The notes beneath the pieces were generated by a model. The model saw only the letters and a list, made by a program, of their open reading frames with translations. It ran no database searches and had not been told where the DNA came from. Source: Burkholderiales bacterium (lineage in GTDB: Bacteria > Pseudomonadota > Gammaproteobacteria > Burkholderiales > SG8-41). Taken from it: a DNA stretch of 35,351 bases. The position numbers were made by a program, and so were the translations under genes. Shown one piece after another: positions 1 through 9,223 of this stretch; the stretch's first letter is position 1; each line of letters opens with the position of its first letter. The stretch is from assembly GCA_020854035.1 (NCBI GenBank), contig JADZGE010000045.1:1-35351 (forward strand), read 5' to 3'.

Positions 1-135
1 AAAATCCCGGCAGGCTGCCCGAAGCGGGGTTCGCAATTCAAGTCGTTAACACCCCGAAAAGTCATAAAAACCCGTGCTCGCGCTAGAGTTACGATCGATC
101 GGCCTCAAATGTGTCGGACACTACTGAATCCGCGC

Positions 136-1509
136 ATGAAACTTCCCCGGGAAATCTTCAAGGCCTACGACATCCGCGGCATCGTGGGCAAGACGCTCAC
201 TGCCGAAATCGTCGAACCGATCGGGCGCGCCATCGGCTCGGAAGCGCGCGCCCGCGGCGGGGCGAAGCTCGCCGTCGGCTACGACGGCCGGCTCTCGGGA
301 CCGTCACTCGCCGCCGCGCTCGCGAGGGGCGTGCAGGCGGCGGGCATCGACGTGATCGAGGTCGGTCGCGTTCCGACCCCGATCGTCTACTTCGCGGCGC
401 ACCATCTCGACACCGGATCGTGCGTCTCGGTCACCGGGAGCCACAATCCGCCCGAGTACAACGGGCTGAAGGTCGTCGTCGAGGGCGAGACGCTCTCCGG
501 CGAGCAGATCGCGGACTTGCGCCGCCGCGTCGAGGAGAACGACCTCGCGAGCGGCGCGGGCGCGTTCTCGCGCGCCGACGTCTCGCGCGCGTACCTCGAG
601 CGCATCACGGGCGACGTTCGGCTCGCGCGGCCGATGAAGCTCGTCGTCGACTGCGGCAACGGGGTGCCGGGCGGCGTCGCCCCGGCGCTTTATCGCGCGC
701 TGGGTTGCGAAGTGAACGAACTCTTTTGCGAGGTGGACGGCAATTTCCCCAATCACCACCCGGATCCCTCGCACCCCGAGAACCTGACCGACCTCATCCG
801 GGCCCTGCGTGAAGGCAGGGGTGAGCTCGGCTTCGCCTTCGACGGCGACGGCGACCGCCTCGGCGTGGTCACGAACAGCGGCAAGATCATCTTTCCCGAC
901 CGGCAGTTGATGCTCTTCGCGGCCGACGTGCTCGAACGCCAGCCGGGCGCGGGCATCATCTTCGACATCAAGTCCACGCGGCACCTGATCCCGTGGATCA
1001 GGGAGCGCGGCGGGGTGCCGATCCTGTGGAAGACCGGCCACTCCCTCATCAAGCGCAAGCTCAAGGAAACCGGCGCCGCGCTGGCGGGTGAAATGAGCGG
1101 GCACACCTTCTTCAGGGAGCGCTGGTACGGGTTCGACGATGCGCTCTACGCGGGCGCGCGCCTGCTCGAAATCCTGTCGCGCGAAAAGGACCCCGGCGCC
1201 GTGCTGGAAGGGCTCCCCGATGCCGTCAGCACCCCGGAACTGCACGTAAAGCTCGCCGAGGGCGAGAATTACGCGCTGGTCGAGGATCTCAAGCGCACCG
1301 CGAAGTTCGAGGGCGCCCGCGAAATCGTGACGATCGACGGGGTGCGGGTGGAGTACGCCGACGGGTTCGGCCTCGCCCGGCCCTCGAATACCACGCCGGT
1401 CGTCGTGCTGCGCTTCGAAGCGGACACCGACGGCGCGCTGAAGCGCATCCAGGAAGACTTCCGCCGGGCCATCCTCGCCGTCAAGCCGGGCGCCGCGCTG
1501 CCGTTCTGA
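136..1509 (+). CDS. Phosphomannomutase/phosphoglucomutase (AlgC/ManB-type)
   Basis: Interconverts mannose-6-P/mannose-1-P or glucose-6-P/glucose-1-P in the cytoplasm, feeding nucleotide-sugar synthesis for LPS and exopolysaccharide. All four alpha-D-phosphohexomutase signatures are present in order: the phosphoserine loop TGSHNP (residues 100-105, Ser102), the metal loop DGDGDR (236-241), the sugar-binding loop GEMSGH (318-323) and the phosphate-binding loop RPSNTTP (415-421). The 457-aa length fits the bacterial PMM/PGM group. I chose the ATG at 136 because MKLPREIFKAYDIRG matches the family N-terminus; an in-frame ATG at 109 would add nine unconserved residues. The 135 bp upstream hold no other gene. 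An EAL-HDOD gene follows after 73 bp on the same strand. Whether mannose or glucose phosphate is preferred cannot be read from the sequence. Confidence 0.93.
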   Translation: MKLPREIFKAYDIRGIVGKTLTAEIVEPIGRAIGSEARARGGAKLAVGYDGRLSGPSLAAALARGVQAAGIDVIEVGRVPTPIVYFAAHHLDTGSCVSVTGSHNPPEYNGLKVVVEGETLSGEQIADLRRRVEENDLASGAGAFSRADVSRAYLERITGDVRLARPMKLVVDCGNGVPGGVAPALYRALGCEVNELFCEVDGNFPNHHPDPSHPENLTDLIRALREGRGELGFAFDGDGDRLGVVTNSGKIIFPDRQLMLFAADVLERQPGAGIIFDIKSTRHLIPWIRERGGVPILWKTGHSLIKRKLKETGAALAGEMSGHTFFRERWYGFDDALYAGARLLEILSREKDPGAVLEGLPDAVSTPELHVKLAEGENYALVEDLKRTAKFEGAREIVTIDGVRVEYADGFGLARPSNTTPVVVLRFEADTDGALKRIQEDFRRAILAVKPGAALPF

Positions 1510-1582
1510 GCGCCCGGAACACGCCGGCTCAATTTCCCGCGCATCCTGCCGTAGTAGCGGGGACACCGCAAGCCCGCGCCAC

Positions 1583-2848
1583 ATGACGACCGCCCTTCAG
1601 GATCCGCCCACGCTGGCGGGCCGCCGTGACCTGTACCTCGGGCGCCAGCCCATCCTCGACCGCCGTCATGAGCTTTACGCCTTCGAGCTGCTGTTTCGCT
1701 CGGGAACGCGCAACGCCGCCGTCTTCGACGACGACACGCAGGCGACCGCGATGGTCATTTCCAACGCCTTCCACGAGCTCGGCGTCGATTCCGCCCTGGG
1801 CCGCTACCGCGGCTTCATCAACCTGTCCGAGGCGATGCTCATGAGCGACATGATCGGCCTCTTGCCGAAGGACAAGGTGGTGCTGGAAGTGCTGGAGACG
1901 GTGCGGCCGAGCCCCGCCGTCACGGCCCGGCTCGAGCAACTGCGCGCGGCCGGTTTCAGCCTCGCGCTCGACGACGTCGCGAGCGCCGACGCGGCCTACG
2001 AACCGCTGCTGCCGTACGTGGATTACGTCAAGATCGACCTGAAGCAGGTGCGGCGCGGGGAGCTGCCGGGGCTCGCCCGGCATTTCCGCGCGAGCGGCGC
2101 TGCGCTGCTCGCGGAGAAGGTCGACACGCGCGAGGAAGCGCAGCAGTGCCTGGCGCTCGGATTCAGCTATTTCCAGGGCTACTACTTCGCTCGTCCCGAG
2201 GTCATTTCGGGCAAGAAGCTCGCGCCCTCCGAGGCAACCCTCCTCGATCTGCTCGGGCTGGTACTGACCGAAGCCGAGCAGTCCGCCATCGAGGAAACGC
2301 TCAAGCGCGACCCGGCGCTGTCGGTGAACGTGCTGCGGCTCGCGAACTCGGCCGCGAGCGGCCTGCGCCGGCGCGCCGCCAGCGTCGGCGCCGCGGTCAT
2401 GCTGCTCGGGCGCAGGCAGCTTCAGCGCTGGGTGCAGATCCTGCTCTACGCCGGCGACGCCGGAAACAGCCTGCCTTCGCCCCTGATGCAGCTCGCCGCC
2501 ACGCGCGGACGGATGATGGAACTCATCGCCCCGCGCGTCATGGATGCCCGCGGCGCCGAGTTCGCCTTCCTGACGGGAATCCTGTCGCTGCTCGATGCGC
2601 TTCTCAGGCGACCGCTTGCCGAGATCGTCGCGTCGCTTCCGGTACCCGGGGAAGTCGGCGACGCCCTCCTGCGGCGGCGCGGCGTTCTGGGGACGCTGCT
2701 CGCGTTGTGCGAGCGCGTCGAGGCGGGCGACGCGGCGGGTGTCGCGCGGGTGGTCGCCGCCCTGCCCGGGGTCTCCCCCGCCGACCTGAACCGGGCCCAC
2801 CGCGACGCGCTTCGCTGGGCCAACAGCATCGCCGAAAGCGGCGCCTGA
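1583..2848 (+). CDS. EAL-HDOD two-domain signalling protein (YuxH-like)
   Basis: The 421-aa protein has an N-terminal EAL-like domain (about residues 17-215) and a C-terminal HDOD domain (about 225-400). The EAL signature is altered to ELLFR (35-39), while the N in FINLSE, the DD in LALDDVAS, the K in VKIDLK and the E in LAEKVD are recognisable. The loop that is normally DDFGTG reads DDVASA, so c-di-GMP hydrolysis is doubtful. The HDOD part carries the typical LKRDPALSVNVLRLANSA stretch. Members of this architecture act in c-di-GMP signalling and motility control, often without phosphodiesterase activity. No membrane segment is visible. It may be co-transcribed with the upstream mutase gene, and its 3' end faces alaS across a hairpin. 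Confidence 0.88.
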   Translation: MTTALQDPPTLAGRRDLYLGRQPILDRRHELYAFELLFRSGTRNAAVFDDDTQATAMVISNAFHELGVDSALGRYRGFINLSEAMLMSDMIGLLPKDKVVLEVLETVRPSPAVTARLEQLRAAGFSLALDDVASADAAYEPLLPYVDYVKIDLKQVRRGELPGLARHFRASGAALLAEKVDTREEAQQCLALGFSYFQGYYFARPEVISGKKLAPSEATLLDLLGLVLTEAEQSAIEETLKRDPALSVNVLRLANSAASGLRRRAASVGAAVMLLGRRQLQRWVQILLYAGDAGNSLPSPLMQLAATRGRMMELIAPRVMDARGAEFAFLTGILSLLDALLRRPLAEIVASLPVPGEVGDALLRRRGVLGTLLALCERVEAGDAAGVARVVAALPGVSPADLNRAHRDALRWANSIAESGA

Positions 2849-2850
2849 TC

Positions 2851-2880
2851 GCGCGCCGCGGGGCTTCGCCGCGGGCGCGC
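2851..2880. terminator. Hairpin between convergent genes, possible bidirectional terminator
   Basis: GCGCG-CCGCGG (2851-2861) pairs with CCGCGG-G-CGCGC (2869-2880), giving an 11-bp G+C stem with one bulged G and a 7-nt loop. It begins two bases after the EAL-HDOD stop and lies 28 bp past the alaS stop on the other strand. No T-tract follows on either strand, so it is not a textbook intrinsic terminator. Confidence 0.45.
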
Positions 2881-2908
2881 TGCGCCGCCGCGCGCGGCTT
2901 ACCGAGCG

Positions 2909-5524
2909 TCAGAGCCGCTCCTCGACCCACGAGCGCACGGATTCCAGCGCGCGCGGGAGCTCTCCGGGCCGCGTCCCCCCGGCCTGCGCCATGTCCTGCC
3001 TCCCCCCGCCCTTGCCGCCCACTTGCCGCGCGACGTGGTTCACGAGTTCGCCCGCCTTCAGCCGGCCCGTGAGATCCGGTGTCACCCCGGCGATGAGCGA
3101 CACCTTCTCGCCCTCCGCCGCCGCGAGAACGATCGCCGCGGACTTCAGCCTGTCCTTCAGCATGTCGAGCATCTCGCGCAACGCCTTCGCATCCGCGCCC
3201 TCGATCGCCGCGGCGAGCACCTTGACGCCTTTCACCTCCCGCGCCTGCCCGGCGAGATCCTCGCCCCGCGACGAGGCGAGCCGCGATTTCAGGCGCCCGA
3301 TCTCCTTTTCCAGCGCGCGCATGTTCTCCATCACCTGCGCGATCCTCGCGGCAACCTCCTGCGGCGGCGCCTTGAGCGCAGCCGCCGCCTCGGCGAGGTG
3401 TGCTTCCTGCGACTGAATCCACGCGAGCGCGCCGCAGCCCGTGGTCGCCTCGATGCGCCGCGTTCCGGCGGCGACCCCGCCTTCGGCTGTCACCTTGAAA
3501 AACCCGATGTCGCCGGTGCGCTTGACGTGCGTTCCGCCGCAAAGCTCCCGCGACGAGCCGATGTCGAGCACGCGCACTTCCTCGCCGTACTTGTCGCCGA
3601 AGAACGCGAGCGCGCCGGCCCGGGCGGCCTCGTCGAACTTCATGATCCGCGCGCTGGTCGCTTCGTTGCGCAGGATCTCCGCGTTCACGACCTCCTCGAT
3701 GCGCCGGATCTCGTCGGCGGTCACCGGCTCGTTGTGCGAGAAGTCGAAACGCGTGCGCTCGGGGTCCACGAGCGAGCCCTTCTGCTGCACGTGGGAACCG
3801 AGCACTTCGCGCAGCGCCTTGTGCATGAGGTGCGTCGCCGAGTGGTTGCGCATGGTGCGCGCGCGCCGCTCGGCGTCGACGCCCGCCATGACGCGCTCGC
3901 CCGCGCGCAGGCGGCCGGTCGTCAGCCGCCCCTTGTGGCCGAACACGGCCGCCTGGATCTTCTGCGTGTCCTCGACGACGAAGGTCCCCGAAGCGCCCGC
4001 GAGCTCGCCGCTGTCACCCACCTGTCCGCCGGACTCGGCGTAGAACGGCGTGCGATCGAGCACGACGATGCCCCGGCCGCCCGCGGCGAGCTCCTGCGCC
4101 GGCGCGCCCCCCGCGTCGTAGAGGGCGACCACGCGCGCTTCCAGGGCGAGCGTGTCGTAGCCGTGGAATTCCGTCGCCGCGCCGCTGTACTCCACGCTCG
4201 CCGCCTGGCCGAAGCGGGAGGCGGCGCGCGCGCGCGCGCGCTGGCGCTCCATCGCGGATTCGAAGCCGGCGTAGTCGACCCGCACGCCGCGCTCGCGCGC
4301 GATGTCGGCGGTGAGATCGACCGGAAAGCCGTACGTATCGTAGAGCTGGAACACCGTTTCCCCGTCGAGCATGCGGTCTTCGCGCGTCAACGCGCCTTCC
4401 AGCACCCTCATCCCGTGCTCGAGGGTCTCGGCGAAGCGTTCCTCCTCCTGCAGCAGCACCTGCCGCACGCGGTCCCTCCCCGCAGCGAGTTCGGGGTAGG
4501 CCGAGCCCATCGCCTGCGCGAGATCGTCGACGATGTTGTGGAAGAAGGCACTCGTGCGCCCGAGCTTGTAGCCGTGGCGGATCGCCCGGCGCACGATGCG
4601 CCGCAGGACGTAGCCGCGGCCCTCGTTCGACGGGATGACGCCGTCCACGATCAGGAACGCGGTCGCGCGGATGTGATCGGCGATGACGCGCAGGGAATTG
4701 CTGGAGAGTTCCTTCGTGCCGGTCTCCCGCGCCGCCGCCCGGATGAGCTCCTGGAAGAGGTCGATCTGGTAGTTGTCGTGCACGCCCTGCAGCACGGCGG
4801 CGATGCGCTCCAGCCCCATGCCCGTGTCGACCGAGGGTTTCGGCAGCGGGTGCATGACGCCCCGGTCGTCGCGGTTGAACTGCATGAATACGAGGTTCCA
4901 GATCTCGACGTAGCGGTCGGCGTCCGCGTCGGGCGATCCGGGCGGGCCCCCGGGGATGCCCGGCCCGTGGTCCCAGAAGATCTCGGTGCACGGGCCGCAC
5001 GGCCCGGTATCGGCCATCTGCCAGAAATTGTCGCTCTGGTAGCGTCCCGCGCCGGGCTTGTCGCCGATGCGCACGCACCGTTCGCTCGGCACGCCGATTT
5101 CCTTCGTCCAGATCCCGTAGGCCTCGTCGTCCTCGTGGTAGACGGTGGTCCACATCCGGTCCGCGGGCAGCCCGTAGACGCGCGTCAGCAGTTCCCACGC
5201 GTAGCGGATCGCGTCGCGCTTGAAGTAGTCGCCGAAACTGAAGTTGCCCAGCATCTCGAAGAACGTGTGATGGCGCGCGGTGTAGCCCACGTTTTCGAGA
5301 TCGTTGTGCTTGCCCCCCGCGCGCACGCAGCGCTGGGCGGTGGCAGCCCGGACATAGGGCCGGCGGTCCTGGCCGAGGAAGACATCCTTGAACTGGACCA
5401 TGCCCGAATTGGTGAAAAGCAGCGTGGGATCGTTGCCGGGCACGAGCGGGCTCGAGGCGACGACCGTGTGGCCCTTGCCGCGGAAGAAATCGAGGAACCT
5501 GTCGCGAATTTCGCTGCTCTTCAT
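2909..5524 (-). CDS. alaS: Alanyl-tRNA synthetase
   Basis: Charges tRNA-Ala and hydrolyses mischarged Ser/Gly-tRNA-Ala. The start is placed at the ATG at 5524 because [19 protein letters not shown] is the usual N-terminus; the frame stays open upstream without conservation. The result is 871 aa, a normal length. Visible parts: the class II core with [18 protein letters not shown] and [17 protein letters not shown], and [15 protein letters not shown]. The editing domain has the zinc ligands HSATH (561-565) and CGGTH (Cys662 and His666). A C-terminal C-Ala region ends in the [12 protein letters not shown] segment. It is the last gene of the long minus-strand block, 156 bp after recX. No clear Shine-Dalgarno sequence precedes the chosen start. 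Confidence 0.97.
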   Translation of the reverse strand: MKSSEIRDRFLDFFRGKGHTVVASSPLVPGNDPTLLFTNSGMVQFKDVFLGQDRRPYVRAATAQRCVRAGGKHNDLENVGYTARHHTFFEMLGNFSFGDYFKRDAIRYAWELLTRVYGLPADRMWTTVYHEDDEAYGIWTKEIGVPSERCVRIGDKPGAGRYQSDNFWQMADTGPCGPCTEIFWDHGPGIPGGPPGSPDADADRYVEIWNLVFMQFNRDDRGVMHPLPKPSVDTGMGLERIAAVLQGVHDNYQIDLFQELIRAAARETGTKELSSNSLRVIADHIRATAFLIVDGVIPSNEGRGYVLRRIVRRAIRHGYKLGRTSAFFHNIVDDLAQAMGSAYPELAAGRDRVRQVLLQEEERFAETLEHGMRVLEGALTREDRMLDGETVFQLYDTYGFPVDLTADIARERGVRVDYAGFESAMERQRARARAASRFGQAASVEYSGAATEFHGYDTLALEARVVALYDAGGAPAQELAAGGRGIVVLDRTPFYAESGGQVGDSGELAGASGTFVVEDTQKIQAAVFGHKGRLTTGRLRAGERVMAGVDAERRARTMRNHSATHLMHKALREVLGSHVQQKGSLVDPERTRFDFSHNEPVTADEIRRIEEVVNAEILRNEATSARIMKFDEAARAGALAFFGDKYGEEVRVLDIGSSRELCGGTHVKRTGDIGFFKVTAEGGVAAGTRRIEATTGCGALAWIQSQEAHLAEAAAALKAPPQEVAARIAQVMENMRALEKEIGRLKSRLASSRGEDLAGQAREVKGVKVLAAAIEGADAKALREMLDMLKDRLKSAAIVLAAAEGEKVSLIAGVTPDLTGRLKAGELVNHVARQVGGKGGGRQDMAQAGGTRPGELPRALESVRSWVEERL

Positions 5525-5680
5525 GACGAACGGGTCGCGTGTCGTTGGCGGGAGAAACCCGGCGGCGCGGCGGGTCGCGCCGGTGACGGGCACCACGCGG
5601 AATGTAGCGCAAAGACTTCGTCTCGGCCACTTCGAGCCCGATCGCCGGCGAAACCCCGGTGGAAGGCATTTCGCCGCCCC

Positions 5681-6118
5681 TCACTCACCGTCGCCGCCAA
5701 CGACCTTCCGGATGACGTCGGGCTCGAAGCCGCGACCCTGAAGGAACCGCATCTGGCGCGCCCGTTCCCTCGCGTTCGCGGGCGGTCGCCCGAACCGGCG
5801 GCGCCATATCGCGCGCGCGCGGTCGAGTTCGGTCTCGCGCAACGCCGGCAGCACCGCCGCAACGGTCTCGCGGGAGACGCCGCGCTCGCTAAGCTCGCGC
5901 TCGATCCGGCGCGCCCCGAAGCGGGAGCGGCGGCCGTGTATCAGCTGTTCCGTGACACGCGCCTCGGACAACCACCCCCGCGCCGCGAACTCGTCGAGCA
6001 CGGCTTCGACGGCCGCGGGCTCGTCGCCGGCCGCGGCGAGCTTGCGCGCGAGTTCGTGCCGGGTATGCTCGCGCCGCGCGAGGAGCGTGAGTGCCCGCGC
6101 GCGCAGTCCCGGTGGCAT
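5681..6118 (-). CDS. recX: Regulatory protein RecX
   Basis: Binds RecA filaments and limits their growth and activity. The 145-aa protein starts MPPGLRARALTLLARREHTRHEL and contains the tandem three-helix pattern of RecX, including LDEFAARGWLSEARVTEQLIHGR and GARRIERELSERGVSRETV, ending RFLQGRGFEPDVIRKVV. The ATG at 6118 is the family-typical start; the open frame continues upstream through the recA region only as a shadow. It lies 113 bp downstream of recA on the same strand, the standard recA-recX order, and is probably expressed by read-through from recA. Confidence 0.93.
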   Translation of the reverse strand: MPPGLRARALTLLARREHTRHELARKLAAAGDEPAAVEAVLDEFAARGWLSEARVTEQLIHGRRSRFGARRIERELSERGVSRETVAAVLPALRETELDRARAIWRRRFGRPPANARERARQMRFLQGRGFEPDVIRKVVGGDGE

Positions 6119-6231
6119 CACCGCGGGGCAGGAAGGATGAAACGACGTAGGCGGGCGCGGTGCCCGGTGCGCGCCAGCCGCGCTGCCACCTTCATTCCTC
6201 CGCCTTCCGCCCTCGCCCCCACGCCTTCTCG

Positions 6232-7302
6232 CTAGCGCGCCGCCCGCCGTCCGTCGGCACGCACCGGCTCGCCGGCGGCCTCCTTCCCGGCCTCCGCGAC
6301 CGGCGCGCCGCCGCCCACGCCGAGCGCGGCGCGAATCTTCGCCTCGATCTCGGCGGCGGTATCGGGATGTTCCTTCAGGTAGTCGCGCGCGTTGTCCTTG
6401 CCCTGGCCGATGCGGTCCCGGCCGTAGGTGTACCAGGCGCCGGTCTTCTCGACGATTTGGTGCGCGACGCCCAGCTCGACGATCTCGCCTTCGCGCGAGA
6501 TCCCCTCGCCGTACAGGATGTCGAACTCCGCCTGGCGGAACGGGGGCGCGACCTTGTTCTTCACCACCTTCGCGCGCGTCTCCGAACCGATCACCTCGTC
6601 GCCCTTCTTGATCGAACCGATGCGCCGGATGTCGATCCGGACCGACGAGTAGAACTTGAGCGCGTTGCCGCCGGTGGTCGTTTCGGGGTTGCCGAACATC
6701 ACGCCGATCTTCATGCGGATCTGGTTGATGAAGATGACGAGCGTGTTGGAACGCTTGATGTTGGCGGTGAGCTTCCTCAGCGCCTGCGACATCAGGCGCG
6801 CCTGCAGGCCCATCTGCGGCTCGCCCATCTCGCCCTCGATCTCGGCCTTCGGCACGAGCGCGGCCACCGAGTCGACCACCACCACGTCGACCGAGCTCGA
6901 TCGCACCAGCATGTCCGCGATCTCCAGGGCCTGCTCGCCGTTGTCCGGCTGGGAGATCAAGAGCTCGTCCAGCTTCACGCCCAGCTTGGCGGCATACTGC
7001 GGATCGAGCGCGTGCTCCGCGTCGATGAAAGCCGCGGTGCCCCCCAGCTTCTGCATCTGCGCGATCACCGACAGGGTGAGCGTCGTCTTGCCGGAGGACT
7101 CCGGCCCGTAGATCTCCACCACGCGCCCGCGCGGCAGCCCCCCGACGCCGAGGGCGATGTCGAGACCCAGCGAACCCGTCGGCACGACCTGGATGTCGCG
7201 GGACACATCGGACTCGCCGAGCCGCATGATCGAGCCCTTGCCGAACTGCTTCTCGATCTGGGACAGCGCGGCGGCGAGCGCCTTCGCCTTGTTCTCTTCC
7301 AT
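6232..7302 (-). CDS. recA: Recombinase RecA
   Basis: DNA-dependent ATPase that forms the homologous-recombination filament and triggers LexA self-cleavage. The 356-aa protein begins [29 protein letters not shown] and carries the Walker A motif GPESSGKT (66-73), the Walker B region [12 protein letters not shown], and the L2-adjacent [28 protein letters not shown] stretch. The C-terminal tail is Ala/Glu-rich, ending in a basic RADGRRAAR rather than the acidic end of E. coli RecA. A GAGGA ribosome-binding site precedes the ATG by 9 nt. Its 218-bp upstream spacer holds a candidate -10 box and an unusual dyad, described separately. No CTGT-N8-ACAG LexA box was seen there. Confidence 0.98.
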   Translation of the reverse strand: MEENKAKALAAALSQIEKQFGKGSIMRLGESDVSRDIQVVPTGSLGLDIALGVGGLPRGRVVEIYGPESSGKTTLTLSVIAQMQKLGGTAAFIDAEHALDPQYAAKLGVKLDELLISQPDNGEQALEIADMLVRSSSVDVVVVDSVAALVPKAEIEGEMGEPQMGLQARLMSQALRKLTANIKRSNTLVIFINQIRMKIGVMFGNPETTTGGNALKFYSSVRIDIRRIGSIKKGDEVIGSETRAKVVKNKVAPPFRQAEFDILYGEGISREGEIVELGVAHQIVEKTGAWYTYGRDRIGQGKDNARDYLKEHPDTAAEIEAKIRAALGVGGGAPVAEAGKEAAGEPVRADGRRAAR

Positions 7303-7332
7303 GTGCGGGATCCTCGTCGGTTCGCGTGCCGT

Positions 7333-7338
7333 ATTCTA
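7333..7338 (-). promoter_or_regulatory. Candidate -10 box for recA
   Basis: TAGAAT on the minus strand, 30 bp upstream of the recA ATG. A TTGTGG at 7354-7359 is a possible but poorly spaced (15 bp) -35 element. The call rests on this hexamer and its position only. Confidence 0.35.
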
Positions 7339-7400
7339 AACCACCCCCCGTCGCCACAAGTCCGCAAACGCGGCGCGCACGCGGCGCGTTGACGCGGCAC

Positions 7401-7420
7401 GCTAGGACCATCGTTCTAGC
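7401..7420. promoter_or_regulatory. 20-bp dyad upstream of recA, possible operator
   Basis: The 20 bases are an interrupted palindrome: 8 of the 10 possible pairs match and the outer arms GCTAG/CTAGC are perfect. Read on the recA strand the core is GAAC-GATG-GTCC, one base from the GAAC-N4-GTTC form of Gram-positive LexA/DinR boxes. It is 99 bp upstream of the recA ATG. A second, weaker inverted repeat (7422-7431 with 7502-7511) fills much of the remaining spacer up to the acetyltransferase stop. Confidence 0.35.
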
Positions 7421-7520
7421 GGCGAGCCGCCGGCGCCAGGGCGTCGGTCCTCGGGCGCCGCGTGCCTCCTGCCGCCGACCATGAACTCGCCTCCGGCGGC
7501 TGGCGGCTCGCGACCGGCCG

Positions 7521-8033
7521 CTAACTCCCGGGACGATCGGCTGGATCGAGCAGGAGCTCCCAGAACCCCACGTCCACCCAGCGCCCGAACTTGCGCCCGA
7601 CCTCGGCGAAATGCGCGACCTTGCGGAACCCGCACTTTTCGTGAAAGGCGACGCTGGCGGGGTTCGGCAGCGCGATGCAGCCCACGACCGCGTGGAACGA
7701 GCGCTCGCGCAGCGCCGCCAGCAGGGCGCCGTAGAGCGGGAGCGCCGTGCCCGAGCCGATCGCGTCCGCGCGCAGGTAGATGGTGCTCTCCACGGTCCTG
7801 TCGTACGCGCCCCGCGAGCGCCAGCGGGTGGCGTAGGCGTAGCCGAGTATGCCGCGCTCGGAACAAGCGACCAGCCAGGGGTAGCCCGCCGTCACCTCGC
7901 GCACGCGCCCGGCCATCTCCGCGGCCCCGACGGTCGCGTTCTCGAAGGTGACCGTCGTGTCGAGCACGTAGCCCTTGTAGATGGCGCAAATCCCCGGCGC
8001 GTCGGCCTCGATCGCCGCGCGGATGGTGCTCAT
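7521..8033 (-). CDS. GNAT-family N-acetyltransferase (phosphinothricin/methionine-sulfoximine acetyltransferase-like)
   Basis: Transfers an acetyl group from acetyl-CoA to an amine, presumably of a small amino-acid-like molecule. The 170-aa protein starts MSTIRAAIEADAPGICAIYKGYV. It has the early TFENATVGAAEM segment of the Pat/Bar-like subfamily, the acetyl-CoA loop RADAIGSGTALPLYGALL, and the C-terminal NPASVAFHEKCGFRKVAHFAEVGRKFGRW. Its ATG overlaps the stop of the PncC-VanY gene by 4 nt (ATGA), so translation is probably coupled. Subfamily assignment is by motif resemblance; the true substrate is unknown. Confidence 0.85.
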   Translation of the reverse strand: MSTIRAAIEADAPGICAIYKGYVLDTTVTFENATVGAAEMAGRVREVTAGYPWLVACSERGILGYAYATRWRSRGAYDRTVESTIYLRADAIGSGTALPLYGALLAALRERSFHAVVGCIALPNPASVAFHEKCGFRKVAHFAEVGRKFGRWVDVGFWELLLDPADRPGS

Positions 8034-9085
8034 GACGGGTGGTGGCACCAGTGCCACGGCTCGTAGTCGTAGCCGCAGGCGTTGCCGGGAGGGTACGAGA
8101 GCACGAAGCCGAAGCGCCCGGCGTTCGCCTGGAGCCAGCGGAACGCGGGAGTGTCCTCGAAATCGGCCTCGAAGGCGCGCGCGCCCGGCGTCGATACGTC
8201 GACCGCCCGGCCCGTGTGGTGCTCGCTGTAGCCGGGCGGGGCGCTCGCGGCGAAGATCGCGTCGAGCCCGATCCCGGCCGCGAGCTTCTCGCGCACGATC
8301 TCGGCCTGCCGCCCGACGCTGCGAAACGCGGAGGCGATGGTGAGCGTCACCCCGTCCGCCGCGGCAGCATCGCGCATCCGCCGCCACGCCGCCGCCGCCG
8401 CGGGCGCCAGCAGGTACTCCCGCCCGTTCACCCCCGTTTCGACGATCTCGAGATCCTGCGCCTCGGGCTGAAGCGGGAGGTTGCGCCCCGCGAAGAAATC
8501 CGCCGGGACACCGAGCGCATCATGCAGGCAGCGCACGCGGTCGGCGTAGCCCGCGTCGGTTTCGGCCGGGCCGGGCGCCCGCGCGCGCGCCGCGCCCGCT
8601 CCCAGCAGCTCCAGCACGCCGTCGAGCGCTCGTTCCACCGATTGCCGCCGCACCGCCTCGCGGTCCCCGGGAAAGCGGAAGGTTTCGGCGCGCGGCGCGC
8701 CATCGCGCGAGGCCCACGCGATGCACACGGTGCCGACGGGCTTTTCGGGGGTGCCGCCGCCGGGACCGGCGACGCCGCTCACCGCCACCGCGACCTGCGC
8801 GCGGCTCCGCGCGAGGGCGCCCTCCGCCATTTCCACCACCACCGGCTCGGCCACGGCCCCGCAGGCCGCGAGCGTCGCCTCGCGCACGCCCAGCATCTCC
8901 CGCTTGGAAACGTCGGTGTAGGTGACGAAGCCGCGTTCGAACCACTCCGAACTGCCGGCCACCATCGTGACGACCTCGGCGATCCAGCCGCCGGTGCACG
9001 ATTCCGCCGTGGCGAGCATGAGACCGCGCGCCTTGAGCGCGGCGCCGACCGCTTCGGCGAGCCGGTGGAACCCGGGATCCGGCAT
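8030..9085 (-). CDS. Fusion: nicotinamide-nucleotide amidase (PncC/CinA C-terminal) + VanY-type M15 carboxypeptidase
   Basis: One 351-aa frame holds two enzymes. Residues 1-160 are PncC, which converts NMN to NaMN in pyridine-nucleotide recycling. Visible are TAESCTGG with catalytic Ser29, Tyr56 and Lys61 in VTYTDVSK, and the SGVAGPGGGTPEKPVGTV signature. A short Ala/Arg/Pro linker (about 162-178) leads to a VanY-like D-Ala-D-Ala carboxypeptidase domain with SEHHTGRAVD (287-296; zinc ligands His289 and Asp296) and EPWHW (342-346; catalytic Glu342 and ligand His345). Both active sites look intact. There is no signal peptide, so the peptidase half should be cytoplasmic. pncC after pgpA is the normal betaproteobacterial order; the fused peptidase is the odd part. 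A 133-bp spacer separates it from pgpA. Confidence 0.9.
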   Translation of the reverse strand: MPDPGFHRLAEAVGAALKARGLMLATAESCTGGWIAEVVTMVAGSSEWFERGFVTYTDVSKREMLGVREATLAACGAVAEPVVVEMAEGALARSRAQVAVAVSGVAGPGGGTPEKPVGTVCIAWASRDGAPRAETFRFPGDREAVRRQSVERALDGVLELLGAGAARARAPGPAETDAGYADRVRCLHDALGVPADFFAGRNLPLQPEAQDLEIVETGVNGREYLLAPAAAAAWRRMRDAAAADGVTLTIASAFRSVGRQAEIVREKLAAGIGLDAIFAASAPPGYSEHHTGRAVDVSTPGARAFEADFEDTPAFRWLQANAGRFGFVLSYPPGNACGYDYEPWHWCHHPS

Positions 9086-9181
9086 CGCGTCACCCGGGAA
9101 CGGACACCGGCGCGACCAACCGGCGCGGTGGCGGCAAGCCCTCTCGCCCGCGCCGCCGCGGCATGGAAGACCACGTGCTCA

Positions 9182-9223
9182 CCTCGTCACCTCCAGGTCT
9201 CGTCGTCTTGTCGCCTCGTCACC
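9182..9223. repeat. Short GTCACC-type repeat tract in the pgpA-pncC spacer
   Basis: The 10-mer CCTCGTCACC occurs at 9182-9191 and again at 9214-9223, with further CGTCGTC/TGTCGCC-like units between. The second copy runs into the last codons of pgpA. The rest of the spacer up to 9086 shows no gene. Confidence 0.5.

Noticed and set aside
3023..6235. 1070-aa open frame on the plus strand
   Set aside because: It is antisense to alaS and recX, has no recognisable domain, and is rich in Arg/Ala/Gly as expected for a high-GC shadow frame.
5681..7411. 576-aa frame that seems to join recA-region sequence to RecX
   Set aside because: Only its last 145 residues match RecX; the rest is the wrong frame of recA.
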